Shown one piece after another: positions 18,827 to 25,759 of a stretch of DNA of 64,000 bases; positions within the stretch are counted from its first letter, which is position 1; every line of letters starts with the position of its first letter. Where the stretch lies: NCBI RefSeq assembly GCF_914271485.1, contig NZ_CAJZAG010000006.1, positions 186,001 to 250,000 on the forward strand. Reading direction: 5' to 3'. The notes under the pieces were generated by a model. It saw only the letters and a list, made by a program, of their open reading frames with translations. It did no database searches and was not told the DNA's origin. This stretch comes from Cupriavidus pampae. Its GTDB lineage: Bacteria; Pseudomonadota; Gammaproteobacteria; Burkholderiales; Burkholderiaceae. The position numbers were made by a program, and so were the translations under genes.

Positions 18827-20182
18827 ATGGGACGACGATCTCACGCACAGGCCCTCGGGCTCTGGATGAATGGCGCGTTCGTTGGCACATGGAGCATGCA
18901 ACCCCAAACCGGCGAGGTCTTGCAGTACGCCGATGAATGGGTGTCCTCCGAACAGGGACGGCCACTGTCACTGTCCCTCCCCTTCACGCCCGGCAATCCG
19001 CCTCACCGTGGCGACGCGGTGCGCACCTATTTCGAGAACCTGCTGCCAGACAGCAAGGACATCCGCGAACGTGTCGCGCGACGATTTCAGGCCGGCTCGA
19101 CGGATGCGTTCTCCCTGCTGACCGAAGTCGGGCGTGACTGTGTGGGGGCGCTGCAAATCCTGCCTGCGGGAGAAACCCCCGTCAATGCGCAGACACTGAA
19201 CGCTACGCTCCTGAGCGAGGCTGACGTGGCGCAACTGCTGCGCAGCACCGTGGCCGCACCCGCATTGGGCGGCACGGGTCTGACCGAAAGCGACGACTTG
19301 CGGATCTCGATCGCCGGCGCACAGGAAAAGACCGCTCTCCTCTGGCACGACGACAACTGGTGGCTGCCGCATGGCGCAACGCCGACCACGCACATCCTCA
19401 AGCTACCGCTGGGCCTGGTCGGCAATATGCGCCTTGACCTCAGCGAGTCCATCGAAAACGAATGGCTATGCGCGGAGATTCTGGCCGCCTATGGCATGCC
19501 CATCGCACGCACTGCGCGATTGCAATTCGAGGACATCAAGGTGCTGGCCGTCGAGCGATTCGACCGCGAGTGGTGGCAGTCTACTAATCGGAAACGCTGG
19601 CTCATCCGCCTGCCGCAGGAAGACATGTGCCAGGCCACCGCCACGCCGCCGCATCTCAAGTACGAGTCAGACGGTGGCCCCGGTATCGATCGCATCATGG
19701 ACTTGCTGGCAACCTCACGCGAAGCCGAACGCGACCGCCGCACGTTCTTCCAGGCACAGGTTCTCTTCTGGATGCTGTGCGCACCCGATGGCCACGCCAA
19801 AAACTTCAGCCTGTTCCTGCGCCCCGGCGGCGCCTACGAACTGACGCCGCTCTACGACGTGCTGTCGGCCTACCCACTACTCGGCGAAGGCCCCGGCAAG
19901 CTCTCACCGTTCAGAGTAAAAATGGCGATGGCCGTGCGCGCAAAGAACGCGCACTGGCGCATGCGCGACATCCTGCGCCGGCATTGGCTAACCATCGGGC
20001 AACGCCACGGCATTGTCACCCCCGACGGCCGCGGCGCGGCATTCGTCATCGATGACCTGATTGCCCGCACACCACAGGTCGTGCGCGCGGTCCGCACCAA
20101 CCTGCCGAAGGGCTTCCCCCGAGGGTTGGCCGACAGCATTCTGAACGGTCTGCAGACTGCGGCCGACAAGCTGGCGGCATAG
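18827..20182 (+). CDS. hipA: HipA-family serine/threonine kinase toxin
   Basis: 451 residues, full length for the family (E. coli HipA 440). HipA phosphorylates glutamyl-tRNA synthetase, causing growth arrest. Visible motifs: N-terminal RTYFENLLPDS, the phosphate loop ISIAGAQEKTAL with the autophosphorylation serine equivalent S161, ILKLP (ATP lysine), the catalytic DGHAKN with D321 and N326, and YDVLSAYP. All catalytic positions look intact, so it is probably active. Start chosen at 18827 because it opens the conserved N-terminal domain; open codons upstream overlap hipB. A degenerate copy of its last ~40 codons lies 1.3 kb downstream. Confidence 0.93.
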   Translation: MGRRSHAQALGLWMNGAFVGTWSMQPQTGEVLQYADEWVSSEQGRPLSLSLPFTPGNPPHRGDAVRTYFENLLPDSKDIRERVARRFQAGSTDAFSLLTEVGRDCVGALQILPAGETPVNAQTLNATLLSEADVAQLLRSTVAAPALGGTGLTESDDLRISIAGAQEKTALLWHDDNWWLPHGATPTTHILKLPLGLVGNMRLDLSESIENEWLCAEILAAYGMPIARTARLQFEDIKVLAVERFDREWWQSTNRKRWLIRLPQEDMCQATATPPHLKYESDGGPGIDRIMDLLATSREAERDRRTFFQAQVLFWMLCAPDGHAKNFSLFLRPGGAYELTPLYDVLSAYPLLGEGPGKLSPFRVKMAMAVRAKNAHWRMRDILRRHWLTIGQRHGIVTPDGRGAAFVIDDLIARTPQVVRAVRTNLPKGFPRGLADSILNGLQTAADKLAA

Positions 20183-20288
20183 CAGTCGCCACAGGCATAG
20201 GGAAGCGCGTGGGTGCGCGGATTTCGTAGATCTGCGCTATGCCCGCATCTATCGCCGCCCTATCATCGCGCGATGCAAATCAAAGCTC
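20060..20288 (+). repeat. Direct repeat, copy 1 (hipA tail plus downstream leader)
   Basis: Block running from the last ~40 codons of hipA through the intergenic leader to the first codons of the 112-residue gene. Copy 2 is at 21374-21600. The leader portions are the best conserved, including the shared TCGTAGATCTGCGCTAT and ATCATCGCGCGATGCA segments. Confidence 0.85.
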
Positions 20289-20611
20289 TCCGCTTCACGA
20301 AAACCGTCGGTGTCGCGCATATCTCTGTCGCCGCAAGCCTATTGGCAGAGGCCGGCCTCAAGGATGCGGAGGTGGCGAGACATGTGGACCTTGCTCGCGA
20401 AATTCTTCGTCGCCGCCGTCTAATGTTGGCAAGGCATCCATTCTTGAGCGTTCATTGTGTGCCGGGGTTGCTCAAGGCAATCACTTACGTATTTCCCGTG
20501 CGCCTATCCAGCGATCAGACCTTTCAGATGAACTGCGAGTTGGCCGACGCTGAGGCACGCGCGAACGTCAAGCGGCACCCATATTTCGATATCGCGTTCG
20601 TCGCGGCATGA
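20273..20611 (+). CDS. Unrecognised 112-residue protein, candidate toxin paired with Panacea protein
   Basis: 112 residues; basic middle (REILRRRRLMLARHP), no signal peptide or membrane helix. I do not recognise the fold. It ends 22 bases before the Panacea-domain gene and shares its direction, so the two look like an operon. Panacea proteins are antitoxins that neutralise very diverse partner toxins encoded next to them, which makes this the obvious toxin candidate; that is inference from position. The ~200 bases around its start (from the hipA tail to the ATG) recur at 21374-21600, so the promoter region is part of a duplication. No clear ribosome site precedes the ATG. Confidence 0.65.
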   Translation: MQIKALRFTKTVGVAHISVAASLLAEAGLKDAEVARHVDLAREILRRRRLMLARHPFLSVHCVPGLLKAITYVFPVRLSSDQTFQMNCELADAEARANVKRHPYFDIAFVAA

Positions 20612-20633
20612 TTTTCAGCGAGGAGAAATCGCA

Positions 20634-21104
20634 ATGGGCAAGAAGGCACTATCCGTTGCGCGCTATATGCTCGAGCAGCGCAAGCGCGCCGGCGAAGCCG
20701 TTACTGCGATGCAGTTGATCAAGCTGGTGTACATCGCGCAGGGCTACATGCTGGGTCGTCACAGACGCCCATTGTTTGACGACGAGGATGTCGAGGCTTG
20801 GCAATATGGCCCCGTGGTGCCTAGCGTCTATCACGCAGTGAAGGCATTCCGCAGCGCGCCAGTGCAGGAAGTACGTGGTGCCGAAGATGCGCACTTCACG
20901 GATGCTGAGACCGCAGTGATGGAGATGGTAGCGACGCTCTACGGCTCCTATGATGGCGTCGCACTGTCAACCGCAACGCATCACGCCGGCACGCCATGGA
21001 CGGTGACACGGGACTGGTTCGGCCGCAACGCACCAATCTCCAACGACATCATCGCGAATTTCTATACCGACCTGCTGGGGCGGAGCTCCCATTCGGCACT
21101 GTAA
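20634..21104 (+). CDS. Panacea-domain (DUF4065-type, SocA-like) protein, putative antitoxin
   Basis: 156-residue cytoplasmic protein. It shows the DUF4065 hallmarks MQLIKLVYIAQGYMLGRH, DDEDVEAWQYGPVVPSVYHA and the C-terminal THHAGTPWTVTRD, in the expected order and spacing. The family includes SocA and the Panacea antitoxins, which bind and neutralise unrelated toxins; it also occurs in phage proteins. GAGGAGAAATCGC before the ATG is a good ribosome site. It follows the 112-residue unknown gene by 22 bases and is the likely neutraliser of it. Confidence 0.85.
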   Translation: MGKKALSVARYMLEQRKRAGEAVTAMQLIKLVYIAQGYMLGRHRRPLFDDEDVEAWQYGPVVPSVYHAVKAFRSAPVQEVRGAEDAHFTDAETAVMEMVATLYGSYDGVALSTATHHAGTPWTVTRDWFGRNAPISNDIIANFYTDLLGRSSHSAL

Positions 21105-21162
21105 GCCCATAGGCAATGTCTCGCGAACTCACGATCTAGTATGCGAAGAACAGGAAGTACAA

Positions 21163-21333
21163 ATGAAAAAACCCCATGTCAGCTACATCAATGTCCCAAG
21201 TGGAACTTGGGCGTTCGCTGAGCACAGGGCTGTTGACAGTGTACTGAACCAAAGGATGATCGTCATGGCCTTTTTGAAAGTCGACCAACACGGCGATTGC
21301 GTCGTGCTTCCGGGCCTAGCGATGTCCGCATGA
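21163..21333 (+). CDS. Small hypothetical protein (56 residues)
   Basis: Short open frame with a good ribosome site (AGGAAG, seven bases before ATG) starting MKKPHVSYINVPSGTWAFAE and ending GLAMSA. It is hydrophilic to neutral without a membrane helix. It lies 58 bases after the Panacea gene in the same direction and before the hipA remnant. No family recognised. Its codon use is less GC-rich than the core genes, as in the rest of this segment. It could be a chance frame, but the ribosome site and position favour translation. Confidence 0.5.
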   Translation: MKKPHVSYINVPSGTWAFAEHRAVDSVLNQRMIVMAFLKVDQHGDCVVLPGLAMSA

Positions 21334-21373
21334 ATCGACAACCGAGCTAGGCGGACCGACTCTGGGATAACCA

Positions 21374-21493
21374 ATTGCCCGCACACCGGAAGTAGTGCGC
21401 ACGGTCGGCACCAAGCCACCGAGAGGTTTTCCCCGAGGGTTGACCGGCATCTAGCATGGTCTGCAGGATGCAGCCGACAAGCTGGCTGCATAG
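21374..21493 (+). pseudogene. hipA: Degenerate 3' fragment of a second hipA copy
   Basis: Reads IARTPEVVRTVGTKPPRGF then PRGLTGI, a stop, and HGLQDAADKLAA before a terminal stop, closely matching the last ~40 residues of the intact HipA (IARTPQVVRAVRTNLPKGF ... LQTAADKLAA). It carries one internal stop and one missing codon. The similarity continues about 110 bases beyond the stop into the leader of the next small gene, as it does after the intact hipA, showing a duplicated block offset by ~1314 bases. Confidence 0.85.
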
Positions 21494-21600
21494 CGATCTC
21501 CACAGGCATAGCGAAGCGCGTGAGTGCGCAGAACTCGTAGATCTGCGCTATCCCCGCATCTATCACGGACCTATCATCGCGCGATGCAGATGAAAGGTAT
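21374..21600 (+). repeat. Direct repeat, copy 2 (decayed hipA tail plus leader)
   Basis: Second copy of the block at 20060-20288, now ahead of the first 65-residue gene instead of the 112-residue gene. The coding half is decayed while the leader half is well preserved, suggesting the leader (possible promoter or translation signal) is kept, or that it was the site of recombination that exchanged cargo. Confidence 0.85.
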
Positions 21601-21607
21601 CCCTCTC

Positions 21608-21805
21608 ATGAATTCACATGACCGGACATGCGTGCCCGACGGCGTGGAATCGCTTGACCTGAGTGAAGCACCAACACGACCGCGAACGAAAGCCGAGGAA
21701 TATGCAGAGATGAAACGCCGCCGCGTGTCCTTCCGAAAAATGATTGCGGATTACGAAGCGAGCAGGGGTGAATACGACGAGAGTTCGTACCAAGTGTGGT
21801 GGTGA
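21608..21805 (+). CDS. Small protein, twin A (65 residues)
   Basis: Hydrophilic 65-residue protein ending YQVWW. The core is RTKAEEYAEMKRRRVSFRKM followed by IADYEA and a Tyr/Asp/Glu-rich tail. It is a paralogue of twin B (21851-22048): equal length, aligned without gaps, about 38 of 65 positions identical by my count. The ATG at 21608 is chosen because it aligns with the start of twin B; upstream ATGs at 21584 and 21590 are possible. No family recognised. Basic centre and aromatic end suggest nucleic-acid or protein binding, but no function is claimed. Confidence 0.65.
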   Translation: MNSHDRTCVPDGVESLDLSEAPTRPRTKAEEYAEMKRRRVSFRKMIADYEASRGEYDESSYQVWW

Positions 21806-21850
21806 GACACAGTAGCCCCGCCGAAATCGACAATTGGAGGAACATCTGAC

Positions 21851-22048
21851 ATGAAGCTTTGCGACAGGACGCAAACGACCGGCGGCGTGGAAGCATTAGT
21901 TCTGCCCAGTGCACTGGCAAGGCCGCAGACGAAGGCGGAGGAGTTCGCTGAACAACATCGGCGCCGAATTTCCTTCCGCAAATGGATTGCGGATTACGAA
22001 GCGCGCCAGAGCGAGTGCGACGAGAGTACGCACGAGGTGTGGTATTGA
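21851..22048 (+). CDS. Small protein, twin B (65 residues)
   Basis: Paralogue of twin A with a strong GGAGGAA ribosome site ten bases before its ATG. Core QTKAEEFAEQHRRRISFRKW, then IADYEA, an acidic DES stretch and terminal VWY. Conservation is concentrated in KAEE, RRR, SFRK, IADYEA, DES and VW, and weak in the N-terminal 25 residues and at positions 52-56. Preservation of two intact frames of equal length implies selection for the protein. Function unknown. Confidence 0.7.
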   Translation: MKLCDRTQTTGGVEALVLPSALARPQTKAEEFAEQHRRRISFRKWIADYEARQSECDESTHEVWY

Positions 22049-22091
22049 CAGGGGACGCAGAGGCCGCAGGCCAATGAACCCGGAAGCTAGC

Positions 22092-22307
22092 ATGAACCCA
22101 CAGATCCAATTGCCACTGGACTTCGAATCGTCTAATGACTTCCGTGAAGTTATGCCGCGTGACACCTGCACTCAGGGAAGCAATAGCGGCGGTGCGAAGG
22201 TGCTGCAATTCCCGCTATCGCGAAAGCGCTCAGTGGAGCAGGAGCACGAGGCGATGTTGCTCGAGCGAATTCTTCGGCGCTCTGCGCGGTTTGGAGCCTT
22301 GCTGTAG
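22092..22307 (+). CDS. Small hypothetical protein (71 residues)
   Basis: 71 residues starting MNPQIQLPLDFES and ending LLERILRRSARFGALL; hydrophilic with a basic amphipathic C-terminus (about residues 45-70). GGAAG lies six bases before the ATG at 22092; another ATG at 22074 would add six residues. It follows twin B by 43 bases in the same direction and is the last gene before the terminator and tRNA-Phe. Not recognised; coding status moderate. Confidence 0.5.
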   Translation: MNPQIQLPLDFESSNDFREVMPRDTCTQGSNSGGAKVLQFPLSRKRSVEQEHEAMLLERILRRSARFGALL

Positions 22308-22366
22308 CCAACGACTACCATCCCGAGGCAAGGGCGCATGAACATCAATACACCGCCCCAAAAACA

Positions 22367-22392
22367 AAAACGGACGCCGAAGCGTCCGTTTT
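22367..22392. terminator. Bidirectional terminator downstream of tRNA-Phe
   Basis: Eleven-base-pair stem AAAACGGACGC / GCGTCCGTTTT with loop CGAA, which on the minus strand reads UUCG, a very stable tetraloop. On the minus strand it is followed by a long T-rich run, so it ends the tRNA-Phe transcript 8 bases after its 3' end; it also suits the small genes arriving on the plus strand. Confidence 0.88.
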
Positions 22393-22400
22393 CTTAATGC

Positions 22401-22476
22401 TGGTGGCCTGGGACGGAATCGAACCGCCGACACAAGGATTTTCAATCCTCTGCTCTACCGACTGAGCTACCGGGCC
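22401..22476 (-). tRNA. tRNA-Phe (GAA)
   Basis: 76-base cloverleaf with encoded CCA. D-arm GCTCAGTCGGTAGAGC, anticodon loop TTGAAAA with anticodon GAA at 22441-22443 (minus sense), T-arm GGCGG-TTCGATT-CCGTC. The acceptor stem GGCCCGG / CCAGGCC has one C-A mismatch at the fifth pair (5-68), where most relatives would have C-G. Its 3' end faces the accessory segment at 18480-22400. Confidence 0.95.
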
Positions 22477-22528
22477 AAAGAAGCGAAACTATATCAGCGC
22501 TTTTTGTCTCGGTCAAGCGTCCCGCGCT

Positions 22529-23242
22529 TCACTGCTCGGTGGGCTCGGGCTTGTTGCGGCCGAGCTCGACGCCGAGCTGTTTGAGCTTGCGGTACAGGTG
22601 GGTACGCTCGAGGCCGGTCTTCTCGGCCACGCGCGTCATGCTGCCGTGCTCGCGCATCAGGTGGTACTCAAAATAGGCACGCTCGAACAGGTCGCGCGCT
22701 TCGCGCAGCGGCATGTCGAACGAGAAATGCATCTCGGCTTCGGGCACGCGCGTCGCGTTGCCGTTGGCGGCCGCGTCCACCGGGATCTCGGTGGGGACGG
22801 CTGGCGACGCTGCATCGGGTACGGCCGTCGCGGCGGGCGCGGTGCTGGCTGCGGGCGGTGCCGTGCGCGGGCGTTCGATGCCGCGGGCGAGGCCCTGCTC
22901 GACTGCGGACAGCAGCTTCTGCAGCGCAATCGGCTTCTCGAGGAAGTTCAGTGCGCCGATCTTCGTCGCTTCAACAGCCGTGTCGATCGTCGCGTGTCCG
23001 GACATCATGATCACCGGCATCGTGAGATAGCCCTGTGCGGACCACTCCTTGAGCAGGCTCACGCCATCGGTGTCCGGCATCCAGATGTCGAGCAGCACGA
23101 GGTCAGGCGTGCTGCCCGCGCGATACTCGCGGGCCTGCTGCGCGTTCTCCGCCAGTTCGACCACATGGCCTTCGTCGCTCAGGATCTCCGAGAGCAACTC
23201 TCGAATACCCATTTCGTCATCGACTACGAGGATGGTTGCCAT
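22529..23242 (-). CDS. NtrX-like response regulator lacking the AAA+ domain
   Basis: 237 residues: receiver domain (acidic pocket D8-D9, phospho-acceptor D52 in LLDIWMPDTDG, K104 region FLEKPIAL), an Ala/Pro-rich linker at ~125-165, and a Fis-type HTH at the C-terminus (MTRVAEKTGLERTHLYRKLKQLGVEL). The sigma-54-interacting AAA+ ATPase of canonical NtrX is absent, so it cannot activate sigma-54 promoters in the classical way and must act as a direct repressor or activator. It follows ntrY in the same operon with a 54-base gap. Partner kinase is NtrY. Confidence 0.9.
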   Translation of the reverse strand: MATILVVDDEMGIRELLSEILSDEGHVVELAENAQQAREYRAGSTPDLVLLDIWMPDTDGVSLLKEWSAQGYLTMPVIMMSGHATIDTAVEATKIGALNFLEKPIALQKLLSAVEQGLARGIERPRTAPPAASTAPAATAVPDAASPAVPTEIPVDAAANGNATRVPEAEMHFSFDMPLREARDLFERAYFEYHLMREHGSMTRVAEKTGLERTHLYRKLKQLGVELGRNKPEPTEQ

Positions 23243-23296
23243 ACTTGCCCTCTTAACCCCACCATGGCGCCGCCATGAAGGACGGAACCTGATTGA

Positions 23297-25759
23297 CTAT
23301 GCCAGTTTAACGAACAGGATCGAGATCTGTGCTCCGACGATCTCGGCGCCGTCCATGCGGTTCCGCAACTCGATGCGGGCGCCATGTTCGTCAATGATCT
23401 TTTTCACCATCGCAAGCCCCAGGCCAGTGCCCTTGGCTTTGGTGGTCACGTACGGTTCGAACGCACGACTCAGAATTCGTGGCGCGAATCCCGGACCGTT
23501 GTCCGCGATGGAGAGCTTGACGGCCTGCCGGTCGTCGCCGGCAGAATCTTTGTATTCTACAGTCTCGGTCCGGAGAGTGATACGGGGCGCCGCCCTGCCC
23601 GCCGCGACGTTATCGGCGACCGCATCCTGCGCATTCTGCAACAGGTTGTGGATAACCTGGCGCAGCTGGGTCGGATCGCCCTTGATTTCAGGCAGGCCCT
23701 GACCCAGCGTCGACTGAATCACGGGATGTTCATGCACGGCCGGATCGTCGATCCCGTACAGATGCAGCACCTCGGACACCAGGCCATTGAGCGGCAGCAA
23801 CTGCACCACGGCCGGCGGCGTACGCGCGTAATCGCGGAAATCATCGACCATGCGCTTCATTGCCGCTACCTGGTTAACGATCGTCGCAGCCCCGCGCTTT
23901 AGGACGTCAGCGTCTGTTTCTGCAAGTTTTGGTGATAATTTCATCTGCAGACGCTCGGCGGACAGCTGAATCGGCGTCAGCGGATTCTTGATCTCGTGTG
24001 CCAGCCGCCGTGCCACCTCGCCCCAGGCGATCGAGCGCTGGGCGGAAATCACGTCGGAAATATCGTCGAACACCACCACATAGCCCGGCTCGTCGCGGTT
24101 CGCCGCGGGCAGCCGCGCACCGCGCACCAACAAGGTGAGCGGCTGTTCCTCATCGCCCTGTGGCAGCTCGATCTGCTTCTGCCAGTGCTGCGCGCCGCCC
24201 AGCACCTCGCTCGTGTTCTGCTCGGAAAACGCCTGCCGCACGATCTCGCCAAACTCGGTCAGGTTTTGAATCTGATCGAAACACTGCCCCAGCACCGACG
24301 AGAACGGCTGGCGGAAAATGCGCTCCGCGCCCGGATTCGCGGTCAATAGCACGAAGCGGCGATCGAACACCAGCACGCCCGCGGTCAGGTTCTGCAGCAC
24401 GCTTTCCAGATACGCCTTCGATTGCTCGAGCGCGGTCCGGTTCTGCTCCACCGCAAGCCGCGCGTCCGAGAGCTGGCGCGTCATCTGGTTGAACTGCTGC
24501 GTGAGCATGCCGAGCTCGTCGCGGCTCTTCAGCTCGCGCTTGGGCGACAGATCACCCTCCGCCACTTCCTTGGTCCCCTGCAGCAGCATCAACAGCGGCC
24601 GCGCGAGCTGCCCGCCAAGCAGCAGCGCGAGCATCACCGCGATAAACACGGCCAGGAACAGCGTAAGCGTCAGTGTGCCGATATACATCTTGCGCAGGCC
24701 GGTGCGGCCCAGCGCCTTCTCCTGATACTCCTGATAGGCGCGCTGGACTTCGTCGGCATTGCGCGCCAGCGCCGCGGGCACCGGCTGGATGACCTGCAGA
24801 TAGCGCTCCTCGCGCACGGTGTCGCCCACCAGCCCGAAGCCCGCGGGCGCCGCATCCTCGGGCCGGCGTTCGACCGACAGGCCGGATCCGGCCCACTTGT
24901 CGCGCGCGGGGGCGAGCGCGACGCGCGGCGGTCGCTGCGTCGGGACACTGCTCGCGCCACTGGACTGGGCACTGTTGGCATCCTGCTGCGGCACCGATGC
25001 CACGCCCAGCGGAATGATGACCCGTACCCGATAGAGCGGCGTGCCCTCGACGTGCCGCGTGCCCACGCTGGCCGGTTCGGTACCGCCCTCCACCGACGCA
25101 TACCCACCAGCCAGTCGCGCCTGCTCGGCGAGCGCACCCGAAGGCAGGTCCGGCACGAGCGATGCATAGCTGCTCGATGCGGTGGCCAGCACGCGGCCGC
25201 TGCCCGTGAAGATCGCGGCTTCCTGCACGCCATACTGCTCGCGCAGACGATTGAGCTGTAGCGATGTGGCCATGCCGGACGAGCCGGTGAGCTGGTCGGC
25301 CATCAGGCGCGCGCGGCTCTGCACGTCGTTGAGCGTGCCGTCGATCGTGGTGCGACCGAGGTTCAGGCCGGCTTCGAGCGCGGTTTCCACGCGCACGTCG
25401 AACCACGATTCGATGCTGCGCGAGACGAACTGCAACGACACGAGGTAGATCAGCACGCCGGGCAGCACGCCCACCACGCCGAAGAACACCGCGAGCTTGG
25501 TCATCAGCCGCGTGCCGAACTTCCCGCGGCGGTAGCGCAGCCACAGCGTGAACGCGAGCGCGCCGATCGTGAGGATCAGCAATATCCCGACGACCAGGTT
25601 GATCTTGAACAGCAGCGTGAAGTAGCGATCGAAGAATTCGGTGTTGGCCGACGCGCCGGCCAGCAGCCCCACCAGCACGAGCGCGAGGAAAACGATGATG
25701 CTCGCCACGACGCGATACAGCACGCGGCGGAACCTGCTATCCCAGAGACTTCTCTTCAT
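23297..25759 (-). CDS. NtrY-like membrane sensor histidine kinase
   Basis: 820 residues. N-terminal helices at about 13-35, 48-70 and 88-110, a periplasmic region of ~250 residues, another helix near 360-385, then HAMP (ARPLLMLLQGTKEVAEGDLS), a PAS domain (LQNLTAGVLVFDRRFVLLTANPGAERIF), the HisKA motif RLAHEIKNPLTPIQLSAERL with phospho-acceptor H588, and HATPase boxes NLLQNAQDA, DNGPGF and GTGLGLAMVKKI. This is the NtrY architecture. Its ATG overlaps the stop of the DUF4390 gene (ATGA), so they are translationally coupled. Pairs with the downstream NtrX-like regulator. Confidence 0.92.
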   Translation of the reverse strand: MKRSLWDSRFRRVLYRVVASIIVFLALVLVGLLAGASANTEFFDRYFTLLFKINLVVGILLILTIGALAFTLWLRYRRGKFGTRLMTKLAVFFGVVGVLPGVLIYLVSLQFVSRSIESWFDVRVETALEAGLNLGRTTIDGTLNDVQSRARLMADQLTGSSGMATSLQLNRLREQYGVQEAAIFTGSGRVLATASSSYASLVPDLPSGALAEQARLAGGYASVEGGTEPASVGTRHVEGTPLYRVRVIIPLGVASVPQQDANSAQSSGASSVPTQRPPRVALAPARDKWAGSGLSVERRPEDAAPAGFGLVGDTVREERYLQVIQPVPAALARNADEVQRAYQEYQEKALGRTGLRKMYIGTLTLTLFLAVFIAVMLALLLGGQLARPLLMLLQGTKEVAEGDLSPKRELKSRDELGMLTQQFNQMTRQLSDARLAVEQNRTALEQSKAYLESVLQNLTAGVLVFDRRFVLLTANPGAERIFRQPFSSVLGQCFDQIQNLTEFGEIVRQAFSEQNTSEVLGGAQHWQKQIELPQGDEEQPLTLLVRGARLPAANRDEPGYVVVFDDISDVISAQRSIAWGEVARRLAHEIKNPLTPIQLSAERLQMKLSPKLAETDADVLKRGAATIVNQVAAMKRMVDDFRDYARTPPAVVQLLPLNGLVSEVLHLYGIDDPAVHEHPVIQSTLGQGLPEIKGDPTQLRQVIHNLLQNAQDAVADNVAAGRAAPRITLRTETVEYKDSAGDDRQAVKLSIADNGPGFAPRILSRAFEPYVTTKAKGTGLGLAMVKKIIDEHGARIELRNRMDGAEIVGAQISILFVKLA

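Noticed and set aside
18480..22476. Attachment-site direct repeat of the tRNA-Phe 3' end at the left boundary
   Set aside because: No copy of the tRNA tail was found near 18480, and no integrase gene is visible.
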